DNA of 64,000 bases, taken from NCBI RefSeq assembly GCF_030517065.1, contig NZ_CP103950.1, positions 1,364,001 through 1,428,000 on the forward strand. The letters run 5' to 3'. The DNA comes from Riemerella columbina. Its GTDB lineage: Bacteria > Bacteroidota > Bacteroidia > Flavobacteriales > Weeksellaceae. This document shows, one piece after another, positions 16,757-26,065 of this stretch (the first letter of the stretch is position 1; every line of letters begins with the position of its first letter). The notes beneath the pieces were generated by a model that was not told the origin of the DNA, did not search any database, and worked only from the letters and a program-made list of their open reading frames with translations. Both the position numbers and the translations under genes were made by a program.

Positions 16757-19204
16757 TTAAAAATCAACATAGAGGTCTATTTTAACTGATTGATAGGCGG
16801 TTACCTCTCTAAACTCTGCCATAGATTGCACCAACATTTTTTTGAAAAGTGCATATTTTTCATTCCTCGGAAATTTGAGCAAAATCTGAAATTGATACTT
16901 ATTCTTAAGCCGTGCTATTGGTGCTTTTTCGGGTCCTAAAACACAAATTTCTGGTAAATATTTCCGCAAAATGGAACCCAAAAATTGAGACGCCCTATCC
17001 GCTTTGCCCTCCTTGGCGTGTTTTATCTCTATTAAAATCAACTTGGTGAATGGCGGATACAAAAATTTCTTGCGCTCTTGCAACAGATAATGATAAATCT
17101 GTGCGGTATTTTCTTCCTTAATCAAGCTAAAAACAGGGTGCATAGGCTGATAAGTTTGTATCAACACCCGCCCAGCACCAGAAGTTCGCCCCGCACGCCC
17201 TGCCACTTGGGTAATCAACTGGTAAGCCCGCTCTTCTGCCCTGAAATCTTGCACATACAGCAAGGCATCAGCCTTAGGAATGGCGACCAAATCTATATCG
17301 CCAAAGTCTAAACCTTTCGCCACCATTTGGGTCCCCACAACGATGTCCGTTTCGTGGTTTTCTATTTTCTCGTACAGCTTTTCGTACGCGAATTTTTTCC
17401 GCATCGTGTCCACATCCATACGCTCCACTTCGGCTTCTGGAAACTGTTTTTTGACCTCTTCATACATTTGCTCCACGCCGATGCCTTTGGTATTAAGTTG
17501 CTGCGATTGGCATTTTGGGCATTGTATCGGCTTCGCGGCAGTCTGTCCACAGTAGTGGCATTTCATCTCGTGGGCTGTTTTGTGGTAAGTCATCACCACA
17601 TCACAATTGGTACAATACTGCACATAACCACATGATTCACACTCTATTACATTAGCATAACCCCGCCGATTGTGCAAGATGATGGCTTGTTTTTCATTGG
17701 CTTTATTTTGATGAATTTTCTCAATCAACTGAGGCGAAAACAAGCCTTGGAGGGTTTTATTCTGTTGCTCCTCTTTAAGATTAACGATGCTAAAAGTGGG
17801 CAATGCCACACCGCCAAAGCGTTCAACTAAAGGCACATACGTCAATTTCCCTTTTTGAGCCGCATAATAAGTCTCTAACGATGGCGTGGCAGAACCCAAT
17901 ATCACGCGGGCATTATAATATTGAGCCAATATTTGAGCCGCATCTTTGGCATTAAAATAAGGCGTGGCTTCCCTCGGTTTGTAAGCCGTATCGTGCTCCT
18001 CATCAACGATGATTAAATCCAAATGCACAAAAGGCAAGAACAAAGCCGCCCGCGTTCCTATTAAAATTTTAATTTCGTTATTGCGGATTTTTCGCCAGAC
18101 TTCTACCCGCTCAAAGTCGGTTAATTTCTGATGATAATAACCAATGGTACTACCATATTTTTTCTCTAACCTACTGATAATCTGTTTTGTTAAAGCGATC
18201 TCTGGCAAGAGCAACAGCGTATTTTTGCCTTGGCTGATCGCCTGTTCTATTTGATGAATGTAAAGATGCGTTTTCCCCGATGCCGTTACGCCGTGCAAGA
18301 GAACATTTTGATTTTTCTCAAACGCTTCATCTATCGCTTCCGCTGCTGTTCGTTGCGCTGGTGTGAGCTCTTCCACCGCTTCCAGAGCACCTTCATAAGT
18401 TTCTAAACGGTCTTCGGCGAGGTAATACTCTTCCACCAAGCCTTTGTCTACCAAAGCTTTAAGCTGAGGGTATGCCAAAGAGCCTTCATCAAAAATAGTG
18501 GATTTTTTAATCGGAAGATCTGGATTTTCGGTTTGCTTGGCTAAAATGAGTAAAAAAAGCTCCTTTTGTTTTTTAGCCCTTTGTAAGCTGGAAAGCACCT
18601 CTGGCAAACGATTTTCTGAAATAATCTCTTCCTTGATTTTCACATAAGCAACCGCCTTGGCTTGGTATTTTTCAAACACCTTTTCATCAATTTCTATGTA
18701 GCGCATATCAATCAAGCTGTTCACCGTTTTGATGAGTTCTTTTTTCGGAATAAAAGCCTCCATTTCGGAAAGGCTGACCAGTTGCTGCACCTCTAAAGCT
18801 TGAATCAGGTGGATCTCATTGAGGTCTAATAAATCGTAAGCGATGGTGATATTGGACTTTAGTTTGAGATAGGTTTCGCTCTCCAGTTTTAATGATGAAG
18901 GAAAAGCAAAGCGGTAAATTTCGCCTAAATTCATCAAATAATAATCCGACAACCATTGCCAAAACTGAAGTTGCGACTGCGGTAAAATTGGCGACTCATC
19001 TAAAATACTGATGATGTCCTTCGGCGAAAAGCCTTCTGGCGCTTCGTTATGGAGCGATGCCACGATGCCTGTGTATATTTTCTTGCCTCTAAATGGTACC
19101 AATACCCGCATTCCTACAGCCAGCTGGGACTGTAGTTCGGCAGGGATTTGATAAGTGAAATCGCCTTTTAAATTGAGCGGTAATATAATCTGTGCGTACT
19201 GCAT
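16757..19204 (-). CDS. priA: Primosomal protein N' (PriA helicase)
   Basis: 3'-to-5' DNA helicase that restarts stalled replication forks. Domains: N-terminal 3' DNA-binding region (AQIILPLNLKGDFTYQIP), helicase motif I GVTASGKTHLY (about residue 308), motif II DEEHD (about 400), the cysteine-rich zinc insert with paired CxxC motifs (about residues 520-575: CESCGYVQYC, CTNC, CHYCG, CPKC), motif V/VI GTQMVAKGLDF and QVAGRAGRTSGAG, and the C-terminal domain. Length 815 is typical. A TATTTTTG box lies at 19213-19220. No other replication gene is adjacent. Confidence 0.96.
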   Translation of the reverse strand: MQYAQIILPLNLKGDFTYQIPAELQSQLAVGMRVLVPFRGKKIYTGIVASLHNEAPEGFSPKDIISILDESPILPQSQLQFWQWLSDYYLMNLGEIYRFAFPSSLKLESETYLKLKSNITIAYDLLDLNEIHLIQALEVQQLVSLSEMEAFIPKKELIKTVNSLIDMRYIEIDEKVFEKYQAKAVAYVKIKEEIISENRLPEVLSSLQRAKKQKELFLLILAKQTENPDLPIKKSTIFDEGSLAYPQLKALVDKGLVEEYYLAEDRLETYEGALEAVEELTPAQRTAAEAIDEAFEKNQNVLLHGVTASGKTHLYIHQIEQAISQGKNTLLLLPEIALTKQIISRLEKKYGSTIGYYHQKLTDFERVEVWRKIRNNEIKILIGTRAALFLPFVHLDLIIVDEEHDTAYKPREATPYFNAKDAAQILAQYYNARVILGSATPSLETYYAAQKGKLTYVPLVERFGGVALPTFSIVNLKEEQQNKTLQGLFSPQLIEKIHQNKANEKQAIILHNRRGYANVIECESCGYVQYCTNCDVVMTYHKTAHEMKCHYCGQTAAKPIQCPKCQSQQLNTKGIGVEQMYEEVKKQFPEAEVERMDVDTMRKKFAYEKLYEKIENHETDIVVGTQMVAKGLDFGDIDLVAIPKADALLYVQDFRAEERAYQLITQVAGRAGRTSGAGRVLIQTYQPMHPVFSLIKEENTAQIYHYLLQERKKFLYPPFTKLILIEIKHAKEGKADRASQFLGSILRKYLPEICVLGPEKAPIARLKNKYQFQILLKFPRNEKYALFKKMLVQSMAEFREVTAYQSVKIDLYVDF

Positions 19205-19212
19205 TAGACTGA

Positions 19213-19220
19213 CAAAAATA
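19213..19220 (-). promoter_or_regulatory. Putative -7 element of priA
   Basis: Minus-strand TATTTTTG, 9 bases upstream of the ATG; single element only. The short distance would leave almost no leader. Confidence 0.3.
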
Positions 19221-19235
19221 CGAGATTACACGCAA

Positions 19236-19270
19236 TAAAAAAAGCCTACCTTGTGGGCAAGCTTTTCGTT
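19236..19270 (-). terminator. Terminator after proline dehydrogenase
   Basis: Imperfect hairpin pairing AAAAGC...ACC with GG...GCTTTT, followed on the minus strand by seven T residues, 18 bases past the stop. Confidence 0.6.
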
Positions 19271-19287
19271 TTTTCTATTTTTAGCGA

Positions 19288-20460
19288 TTAAGGCTGGCTT
19301 TTTCTGCGCTTGAGCTCCTTCTCTATTAAAGAGAGTTCCCTGCCTGTTTGCCCTGCAACCGAGGTGTTTTCTTGTGCTCTTCTTGTCAGATAAGGTACCA
19401 CATCTTTCACGGGACCATATGGCAGATATTTGCTGGCATTGTATTTTTGATTTCCTAAAAAATAGGTGATATTATCACTCATTCCATAAAGTTGCCCAAA
19501 GTAAATTCTATGGTCATCATGAGCGAGGTTGAGTTCCTTCATTTTCTCCATTACCAATGCTGTAGAAGCCTCGTTATGGGTACCGAAAAACGCAGATATT
19601 CTATCCAAATGCTGCATTACAAAGACTATTGCAGCGTTATAATTATCATCAGAAGCTTGTTTATTCGGTTGGATTGGCGATGGATAGCCCATTTCCTCGG
19701 CTCTTTGGCGTTCTTTTTCCATATAGGCACCCCGCACGAATTTGTAGCCTAAGAAATAATTTTTCTCTTCGGCTCTTTTAAGGTCTTCTTGGAGGTATTC
19801 TATCCTACCCGTGCGGTACATTTGTATGGTGTTCCAAATGATGGCTTTTTCCTTATTATATCTGGATTTCAATTCATTAACCACCTGGTCTACAGCGGTT
19901 TGTATCCAAGATTCTTCTGCATCTACCATAACCACCACATTTTTCTGATAAGCCAACTGCCCCACTTCTTCAAAACGCTTAACAATACGCTCCCATTCGG
20001 CTTGCTCTGAGGCATTGAGTGCCTTGCCCGCTTGCACATCTGCATACAAATCTAAACGCCCAAATCCTGTCGGCTTAAAAACCACAAAAGGAATGGCTGG
20101 ATTGCCCTCCGCATAAAGAATATTTTGTTTAATCTCTTGGCAAGTATGGTCAAAAGTCGCTTCATCCTCTTTGCCCTCTATGGCATAATCAAAAATACTC
20201 CCAATGTGGCGCTGGTACATCTCGCTCACTACTTTTTGGCTTTGCTCTCTGGTTTCGCCACCACAAAACTGTTGAAAAAGGGTATTTTTAACGATGGTTT
20301 CCACCAATGGGAAATTATGTTTTATGGAAAAATTAAGCAATTTAATTCCTATATTGGTAAGGGCTGGATATTTGATCATCGTAAACATCCACTTGGCTTT
20401 TTCTAATTGTGCTGTGGCTTTATCCGCAAAAGCAATCTTAGTATTGTCAAAAATGCTCAT
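19288..20460 (-). CDS. Proline dehydrogenase
   Basis: FAD enzyme oxidising proline to pyrroline-5-carboxylate and feeding electrons to quinone. This is a monofunctional 390-residue enzyme, not fused to P5C dehydrogenase as in PutA. Signatures are VVVMVDAEESWIQTAVD (core barrel strand), KFVRGAYMEKERQRAEEMGYPSPIQ, FFGTHNEASTALVM, and the C-terminal YLPYGPVKDVVPYLTRRAQENTS with the substrate-binding arginine pair. It is likely membrane-associated through its helices. Possible promoter at 20483-20490; own terminator. No P5C dehydrogenase in the window. Confidence 0.93.
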   Translation of the reverse strand: MSIFDNTKIAFADKATAQLEKAKWMFTMIKYPALTNIGIKLLNFSIKHNFPLVETIVKNTLFQQFCGGETREQSQKVVSEMYQRHIGSIFDYAIEGKEDEATFDHTCQEIKQNILYAEGNPAIPFVVFKPTGFGRLDLYADVQAGKALNASEQAEWERIVKRFEEVGQLAYQKNVVVMVDAEESWIQTAVDQVVNELKSRYNKEKAIIWNTIQMYRTGRIEYLQEDLKRAEEKNYFLGYKFVRGAYMEKERQRAEEMGYPSPIQPNKQASDDNYNAAIVFVMQHLDRISAFFGTHNEASTALVMEKMKELNLAHDDHRIYFGQLYGMSDNITYFLGNQKYNASKYLPYGPVKDVVPYLTRRAQENTSVAGQTGRELSLIEKELKRRKSQP

Positions 20461-20482
20461 TCTATTTCGTTTATTTTGACGA

Positions 20483-20490
20483 CAAATTTA
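20483..20490 (-). promoter_or_regulatory. Putative -7 element of proline dehydrogenase gene
   Basis: Minus-strand TAAATTTG, 22 bases upstream of the ATG; single element. Confidence 0.35.
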
Positions 20491-20589
20491 ATAATACTTA
20501 TTCAATTGGTCACATTTTTTTTTGCAGAATATCAATTTAGATTATAACCATTTATTTTACAGAACATTAAGACTTATATTCGCTTTTAT

Positions 20590-22182
20590 TTAAGCTGAAA
20601 AATCACCTTCTTGAAGCAAATGTGCCATACAATATTCAGCGATGGCGGTAATGGTAACAAACGGATTAACGCCCACACCGCCTGGTATCAAAGCGCCATC
20701 TAAGACATAAAGATTGGTGTGCCCTTTGAGCCGCCCATAGCGGTCTGTCGCTTCGCCCAAAACCACACCGCCCAACGGGTGGTAGCAAATATCATAGCCC
20801 CAACCATTATGAAACAACAGATGCGCACGCGTGCCGCCATTGGCTTTGTTCATCTTTCTAACAAAATATTTGGCATTTTCTTGAAAAGATTGATAATTGG
20901 TTTTATCCCATTTAATTGCGATATCTTGTTTTTTGGCATCAAAATAAATCTCGCCATAACTTTTAATTTTATTGACCATTAAATAGAGCGCCGTAGCCAC
21001 ATCCATCCCCATAGGTAACGGGGCGATTTCCGCAAAAAACTGATGCTGAGGGTGTTCCCAATGGTCTATCGCCCCCACGGGAATGGTGGATTGCTTAACA
21101 CCTGTGCCGCCCTTCATCGGATTAACCCAGTTTCTGCCCGTCATAAAATTGCCATTATTGCCCCATTTTTTGCCCACATTTTGGTCTATTTTCAATTTTC
21201 CTAAATGTTGAGATTTTAGCAATAGAGCGTTCGTTCCCATAGTGCCCGCACAAACAAAAAGTTTAGAACAATTGAAATTTTTAGTCACCAAAACTTCGCC
21301 TTCTGTAGAAATTTGCGATACCTTTAATCGGAATTGGTGGTTTTCTGTTTGCTCAATAAAATGCACTTGATGTAAATCCAAAATTTCTAAATTTCCTGTT
21401 TCTAAAGCTTTGCGGAGGTAAGTTTTGGTTAAATCATTCTTGCCATAGTTGTTGCCATAAATGACCTCGCCGCCTAAGGCTGAAGCGGGTACCTCACCAC
21501 GATATTCTTTTTGCATATAGCCAAAATCATAAGTATTGGGCACCATTGTGGTTTCAAAACCAGCTTTTTTTGCCTCGCTAAAACCCACCTGTGTGAACTG
21601 ATAATAAGGACAATTTTTTATAAAATCCTCGGGCGGCAACTCTACACGAAGTTCTTTCCGAGCTAATGGAAAATATTGATTATAAAATAAATCTGCATCT
21701 AAATTAGGAAATATGGATTTAAAATACTCTTTTTTGGGTGTGGGTGCAATACCACCATTCACCAAAGAACCGCCGCCAACGCCTCGCCCTAACCATATTT
21801 TGATATTTTCAAAATCCAGCCTATCCAAAACACCTGTAAATTTTTTAAGTGCAAAAATATTGAGAAAAGGAGCAATGGTTTTCGTCCTTAGCCACGCGGC
21901 ACTTTTTCCTGGATTCATCATTTTTGAGAAAGGAATTTTGGCTTTATTCCAGTCTAAACCCATCTCTAAAATGGTCACTTTATGTCCTTGCTCACACAAG
22001 CGCAAAGCCGCTACAGCACCGCCATAACCAGAACCGATAATGATAATGGGGCGAGTTTCATCCTCTTGAGAAATCTGAGGTTCGGGGTATTCTGGCAACC
22101 TTCCAAACAAATCACCAATACCACTGAAAAATAACGCGCCTATACCTAAAACCGAAGTAGAGATAAATTCTTTTCTTTTCAT
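20590..22182 (-). CDS. GMC oxidoreductase, cholesterol-oxidase-like
   Basis: A 530-residue FAD-dependent alcohol oxidase/dehydrogenase. The dinucleotide fold is IIIIGSGYGGAVAALRLC (about residues 46-63); GRGVGGGSLVNGG, CYHPLGGVVLGEATD and GALIPGGVGVNPFVTITA near the C-terminus match class I cholesterol oxidases, with the catalytic His (HPLGG) and Asn (VNPF) present. The N-terminus MKRKEFISTSVLGIGALFF resembles a twin-arginine leader with KR instead of RR, suggesting export of a folded flavoprotein. Substrate unknown; a sterol or other hydrophobic alcohol is inferred. Stands alone. Confidence 0.85.
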   Translation of the reverse strand: MKRKEFISTSVLGIGALFFSGIGDLFGRLPEYPEPQISQEDETRPIIIIGSGYGGAVAALRLCEQGHKVTILEMGLDWNKAKIPFSKMMNPGKSAAWLRTKTIAPFLNIFALKKFTGVLDRLDFENIKIWLGRGVGGGSLVNGGIAPTPKKEYFKSIFPNLDADLFYNQYFPLARKELRVELPPEDFIKNCPYYQFTQVGFSEAKKAGFETTMVPNTYDFGYMQKEYRGEVPASALGGEVIYGNNYGKNDLTKTYLRKALETGNLEILDLHQVHFIEQTENHQFRLKVSQISTEGEVLVTKNFNCSKLFVCAGTMGTNALLLKSQHLGKLKIDQNVGKKWGNNGNFMTGRNWVNPMKGGTGVKQSTIPVGAIDHWEHPQHQFFAEIAPLPMGMDVATALYLMVNKIKSYGEIYFDAKKQDIAIKWDKTNYQSFQENAKYFVRKMNKANGGTRAHLLFHNGWGYDICYHPLGGVVLGEATDRYGRLKGHTNLYVLDGALIPGGVGVNPFVTITAIAEYCMAHLLQEGDFSA

Positions 22183-22328
22183 ACCCTTTTATCATCAATA
22201 AACATACTATAATCACTATTTTCACTCACTTTAATATGCTTGTCATAACATTTTAAAATTTATTACTTTTTATTAATTTTTATTTATGATTATTTAATTA
22301 AATTCTAAGTCTTTATTATTGAAATTTG

Positions 22329-22439
22329 ATGTGGAAAATATTAGGGATTAACTATGGTATTTTAGTAGGATTAGGCGTAAAAATTGAAGTGGCAATAAGC
22401 TATTTAATTAAAAATTTATGTAAGTTTGCAGTATGTTAA
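22329..22439 (+). CDS. Possible 36-residue hydrophobic ORF upstream of panD
   Basis: ATG 22329 opens a frame [19 protein letters not shown]... ending at TAA 22437-22439, overlapping the panD ATG by seven bases in another frame. One hydrophobic stretch and Gly spacing resemble the start of a small membrane protein. It lies in the AT-rich 22183-22432 gap, which otherwise holds only the panD box. It lacks a Shine-Dalgarno sequence. It may be chance or the remnant of a longer gene. Confidence 0.2.
   Translation: MWKILGINYGILVGLGVKIEVAISYLIKNLCKFAVC
22421..22428 (+). promoter_or_regulatory. Putative -7 element of panD
   Basis: TAAGTTTG matches TAnnTTTG and ends only 4 bases before the panD ATG, so a transcript from here would be leaderless or nearly so. 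No TTG box at the usual distance. Confidence 0.35.
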
Positions 22440-22783
22440 TAGAAGTATTTAAATCCAAAATTCATAGGGTAAAAGTTACAGAATCTGACCTTAATTATAT
22501 CGGCAGCATCACGATTGATGAAGAATTGATAGAGGCTGCAGGTCTGGTGGTTGGCGAGCGTGTTTATATTGTAAATGTGAATAATGGCGAGCGTTTTGAC
22601 ACTTATGTGATTAAAGGAAAAAGAAAATCGGGGGAGGTTTGTCTCAACGGTCCTGCTGCCAGAAAAGTGCAAAAAGGTGATATCATCATCATTATTGCTT
22701 ATGCTCAAATGACGCCAGAGGAGGCTAAAAACTTCCAACCTACCATTATTTTCCCTAACGAGGAAACCAATCTTTTAACTTAA
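22433..22783 (+). CDS. panD: Aspartate 1-decarboxylase proenzyme
   Basis: Makes beta-alanine from aspartate for pantothenate/CoA synthesis. The 116-residue precursor self-cleaves between Gly24 and Ser25 (YIGSITID), creating the pyruvoyl cofactor at Ser25. Other conserved parts: [18 protein letters not shown] at the N-terminus and [22 protein letters not shown]. It is followed after 6 bases by a membrane protein gene, so the two are cotranscribed. No panB or panC is in the window. Confidence 0.96.
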   Translation: MLIEVFKSKIHRVKVTESDLNYIGSITIDEELIEAAGLVVGERVYIVNVNNGERFDTYVIKGKRKSGEVCLNGPAARKVQKGDIIIIIAYAQMTPEEAKNFQPTIIFPNEETNLLT

Positions 22784-22789
22784 TTGCTT

Positions 22790-23827
22790 ATGCCTACCAC
22801 TAAAAATAAAAAAAATAATGCCCTAAAAAATGGCATTACTATTTTGGTGTCTTTAATTTTTGCTGGAGTTTTTATGTGGCTCGCTGTCAGAGGTTTAGAC
22901 TGGGATAAAATTAAAACTTCACTCTCCAAAGCCAATTATTTTTGGGTATTGGTAGCGGCTATTTTTGGCGTGTTAGCCTATTGGGTTAGAGCCATCCGCT
23001 GGAATTTACTTTTGGAGCCGATGGGCTATCAAATTTCTAATAAAAACGCGTTGTGGTCGTTATCTTTTGGATATTTGATGAATTTAACGATCCCAAGAAG
23101 TGGCGAAGTGGCGAGAGCGACAGCGCTCTACGGCGTGGAGAAAGTCCCTGTAGATCAATCTTTTGGCACTATTATATTAGAACGCATTGTGGATTTGCTC
23201 TGTATGGGTGTTTTCTTGGGGCTGACTTTAATTTTTAAATACGATGCTATTTTGGCATTCTACCAATTGGCGACTTCAGAACAACAAAATACCGATGCTT
23301 CCGCTGCGCATACCAACTCGGGACTATGGTTAATCGGCATTGCTATTTTAGCAATTATTTTTATTATTTTTAGAAAAAAAATAATACAATCTAACCTCTA
23401 TCAAAAAGTAAAACAGTTTATTTTAGGCATACTTTCTGGGCTTCAATCCATTTTTAAACTCAAGCACAAAATGAGATTTCTATTGCTCTCTCTTGGGATA
23501 TGGGTTTGCTATTATTTGGCGGCTTATTTGGTTTGCTTTGCCCTACCAGAAACAAAAAACTTGGGTATTGCTGATGGATTTTTCATTATTGTTGTGGGGA
23601 CTTTGGGAATGATGGTGCCTGCCAGCGGTGGTATTGGAGCTTTTCATTTTGCTCTAAAATTAGGATTTATGGCATTATTTATCGCCCTCGGTCAATCGCC
23701 AGAAGAAGGCGGTCAAGTTGGACTTTCTTATGCATTTATCTCCCATACTATGCAGTTGGTCATTATGCTGGTGATGGGCGTTATTTCTATTCCTATGCTA
23801 GCACAAGCACGAAAAGTTCATTTTTAA
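22790..23827 (+). CDS. Lysylphosphatidylglycerol-synthase-type transmembrane (flippase-like) protein
   Basis: A 345-residue integral membrane protein with about eight to nine hydrophobic segments, of the LPG_synthase_TM (UPF0104) family: MLNLTIPRSGEVARATALYG-like loop (here MNLTIPRSGEVARATALYG) and GTLGMMVPASGGIGAFHFAL are the family motifs. It has only the membrane domain, without the aminoacyl-transferase domain of MprF, so lipid translocation rather than lysinylation is the plausible role. The ATG at 22790 is chosen over TTG 22784. Coupled to panD, an association seen in other Bacteroidota but functionally unexplained. Confidence 0.85.
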   Translation: MPTTKNKKNNALKNGITILVSLIFAGVFMWLAVRGLDWDKIKTSLSKANYFWVLVAAIFGVLAYWVRAIRWNLLLEPMGYQISNKNALWSLSFGYLMNLTIPRSGEVARATALYGVEKVPVDQSFGTIILERIVDLLCMGVFLGLTLIFKYDAILAFYQLATSEQQNTDASAAHTNSGLWLIGIAILAIIFIIFRKKIIQSNLYQKVKQFILGILSGLQSIFKLKHKMRFLLLSLGIWVCYYLAAYLVCFALPETKNLGIADGFFIIVVGTLGMMVPASGGIGAFHFALKLGFMALFIALGQSPEEGGQVGLSYAFISHTMQLVIMLVMGVISIPMLAQARKVHF

Positions 23828-23854
23828 AATATTGATTGATTTTTTAAAATACAG

Positions 23855-23890
23855 AAAAAAAAAGCTTAGAAAAAAACTAAGCCTTTTTTT
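23855..23890. terminator. Bidirectional terminator between convergent genes
   Basis: GCTTAG / CTAAGC stem flanked by A-run on one side and T-run on the other, lying between the stops at 23827 (plus) and 23939 (minus), so it can serve both. Confidence 0.75.
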
Positions 23891-23938
23891 AACTTTTTCT
23901 ATTAAATAGAAATTATCATTTAATTATTCACAAAAACT

Positions 23939-25960
23939 TTATCCAAAAGCCCGCTTAAGCAAACTCTCCACCTGAGGTTCTCGCCCTCGGAATTCGCGAT
24001 AAAGTGTCATTGGATCTTCTGTGCCTCCTTTGGATAATAATTTTTTATATTTTTGAGCAATTTCAGCGTTAAAAATTCCATTTTCCTTAAAATACTGGAA
24101 GGCATCGGCATCCAAAACTTCTGCCCACTTATAGGAGTAATATCCAGAGGCATAGCCTCCTTGAAAAATATGGGAAAAACTTGGGCTCATCGCCACTTCG
24201 GGATGCGATGGATAAAGTTGTGTCGGCGCCATTACACGAGTTTCAAACGCTTTAATGTCAATAGGCTGAGCCGATAAATCTTCCGTGTGATAATGCATAT
24301 CTAACAAGCCAAAGCCCAACTGTCGCAAGGTTTGGTAGCCTTCCATAAAGTTTTTAGAAAGTGATAATTTCTCAATTTTTTCTTGCGGTAATGCCTCGCC
24401 AGTTTGGTAGTGCTTAGCAAAAGTTTTTAAAAACTCGGCTTCGTAGCAATAATTTTCTAAAAATTGAGAGGGCAATTCCACAAAATCCCATTTTACAGAA
24501 GTTCCCGAAAGATTAGGGTACTGCGTATCCGCTAAAATGCCGTGTATAGCGTGCCCAAATTCGTGGAAAAGTGTGGTCACTTCTTGGAAAGTCAATAAAC
24601 TCGGTGTTTCGGCGGTGGGTTTAGAAAAATTACAAACCACAGAAATATGCGGACGATGGTTTTCGCCATTTTTCTGATATTGGTTTCTAAAAACAGTCAT
24701 CCACGCCCCTGCCCGCTTGCCTTTTCTTGGATGATAATCCACATAAAGTAAAGCTTTGTAAGTCCCATTTTCAGTGACTTTGTAAGTTTTTACATCGGGA
24801 TGGTATTTGGGAACATCGGTTACTTCTTCAAACTCCAATTGAAATAAAGTTTTTGCCAAGCCAAACACCGCCGCTTGCACGCTTTCTAAAGAAAAATAAG
24901 GCTTAAGTTCTTCATTATTTAAATTCAATTTTTGCTTTTTCAGCCGTTCAGCATAGAACGCGTGATCGTAACTTTGAGGGACATCAATACCATCATTTTG
25001 GGCTAAAACTTTAAGTTCCTCAACATCTTTATTGGCGTAGGGCTGCGCTTTTTCTAAAAATTCATTTAAAAACGAAAGCACCTGCTGTGGGCTTTTTGCC
25101 ATTCTATCTTCTAAAATATACGCCGCATAAGATGGATAGCCCAACAATTGAGCTTTTTGTTGCCTCAGCTTCACGATGCTATCTATCAATTGCTGATTAT
25201 CAAATTCGGAATTATCAAAAGATTTTTTGCCATTCGCTAAAGCCAATTCTGCTCTTAAATCTCGGTTTTCTGCGTAGGTAAGCAACGGAATATAGCTCGG
25301 ATATTGAAGGGTAATCACATAACCTTCCAAACCTCTGTCTTTAGCCTCCTGAGCGTATTGTTGCAGAATTGCTTCTGGCACACCTTTAAGTAAATTAACA
25401 TCGGTAATGTGCTTATCATAGGCATTGGTAGCGGCTAAAAGATTTTGACCAAACTTCAACGATTGAATTGCCAAATTCTTATTCAGTTCCTCTAATTTTT
25501 GTTTTTCTTCAATGCTCAACAAGGCACCGTTTCTAACAAAACTTTTATAAGTCTCTTCAAGGAGTGTTTTTTGTTCCGTGCTTAGATCTAAAGTGCTTTT
25601 AGCCTCATAAACGGTTTTTATTCTTTCAAATAACGCTATATTTTGGAAAATTTTAGATGAAAATTCCGTTAATAATGGAGAAACTTCTTGAGCGATATTC
25701 TGTAATTCATCATTGGTTTCCGCTGAGTTCAGGTTAAAAAATAAGTTAGAAACCACATCTAACTGTTGCCCTGAATAAGCTAAAGCCTCAATGGTATTTT
25801 GAAAAGAGGCAGGCGCTTGATTATAGGCTATTTGGTCTATTTCTGCCGTGGTTTCATCAATTAACACCTTGAAAGCGGGTAAAAAATGTGCTTCTTTTAT
25901 TTCGTTAAAAGGTGCGGCTTGATATTGGCTATCAATTTTTTTAAGTAATGGATTATTCAT
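23939..25960 (-). CDS. M3 family metallopeptidase (oligopeptidase A / Dcp type)
   Basis: Zinc peptidase of 673 residues degrading oligopeptides in the cytoplasm; there is no signal peptide. The zinc motif HEFGHAIHG lies at about residue 463 with the glutamate ligand downstream, and the C-terminal SPSFSHIFQGGYASGYYSYKWAEVLDADAF block is typical of OpdA/Dcp. N-terminal helices start PLLKKIDSQYQAAPFNEIKEAHFLPAF. Oligopeptidase A versus peptidyl-dipeptidase Dcp cannot be decided. A TATCTTTG box is at 25983-25990; gene stands alone between terminators. Confidence 0.93.
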   Translation of the reverse strand: MNNPLLKKIDSQYQAAPFNEIKEAHFLPAFKVLIDETTAEIDQIAYNQAPASFQNTIEALAYSGQQLDVVSNLFFNLNSAETNDELQNIAQEVSPLLTEFSSKIFQNIALFERIKTVYEAKSTLDLSTEQKTLLEETYKSFVRNGALLSIEEKQKLEELNKNLAIQSLKFGQNLLAATNAYDKHITDVNLLKGVPEAILQQYAQEAKDRGLEGYVITLQYPSYIPLLTYAENRDLRAELALANGKKSFDNSEFDNQQLIDSIVKLRQQKAQLLGYPSYAAYILEDRMAKSPQQVLSFLNEFLEKAQPYANKDVEELKVLAQNDGIDVPQSYDHAFYAERLKKQKLNLNNEELKPYFSLESVQAAVFGLAKTLFQLEFEEVTDVPKYHPDVKTYKVTENGTYKALLYVDYHPRKGKRAGAWMTVFRNQYQKNGENHRPHISVVCNFSKPTAETPSLLTFQEVTTLFHEFGHAIHGILADTQYPNLSGTSVKWDFVELPSQFLENYCYEAEFLKTFAKHYQTGEALPQEKIEKLSLSKNFMEGYQTLRQLGFGLLDMHYHTEDLSAQPIDIKAFETRVMAPTQLYPSHPEVAMSPSFSHIFQGGYASGYYSYKWAEVLDADAFQYFKENGIFNAEIAQKYKKLLSKGGTEDPMTLYREFRGREPQVESLLKRAFG

Positions 25961-25982
25961 AGGTTCAAATCAAATTTATAAA

Positions 25983-25990
25983 CAAAGATA
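25983..25990 (-). promoter_or_regulatory. Putative -7 element of M3 peptidase gene
   Basis: Minus-strand TATCTTTG, 22 bases upstream of the ATG. No clear -33 box. Confidence 0.45.
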
Positions 25991-26008
25991 CGATTAAAAA
26001 AGCAATAG

Positions 26009-26042
26009 AAAAAGGCTACACCTTGCGGTATAGCCTTTTTAT
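26009..26042 (-). terminator. Terminator after ompA paralogue 1
   Basis: 14-bp stem with one mismatch (AAAAAGGCTACACC / GGTATAGCCTTTTT), tetraloop, T-run on the minus strand, 25 bases past the stop. Confidence 0.88.
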
Positions 26043-26065
26043 CAATATTAGAAATTTAATATTTC

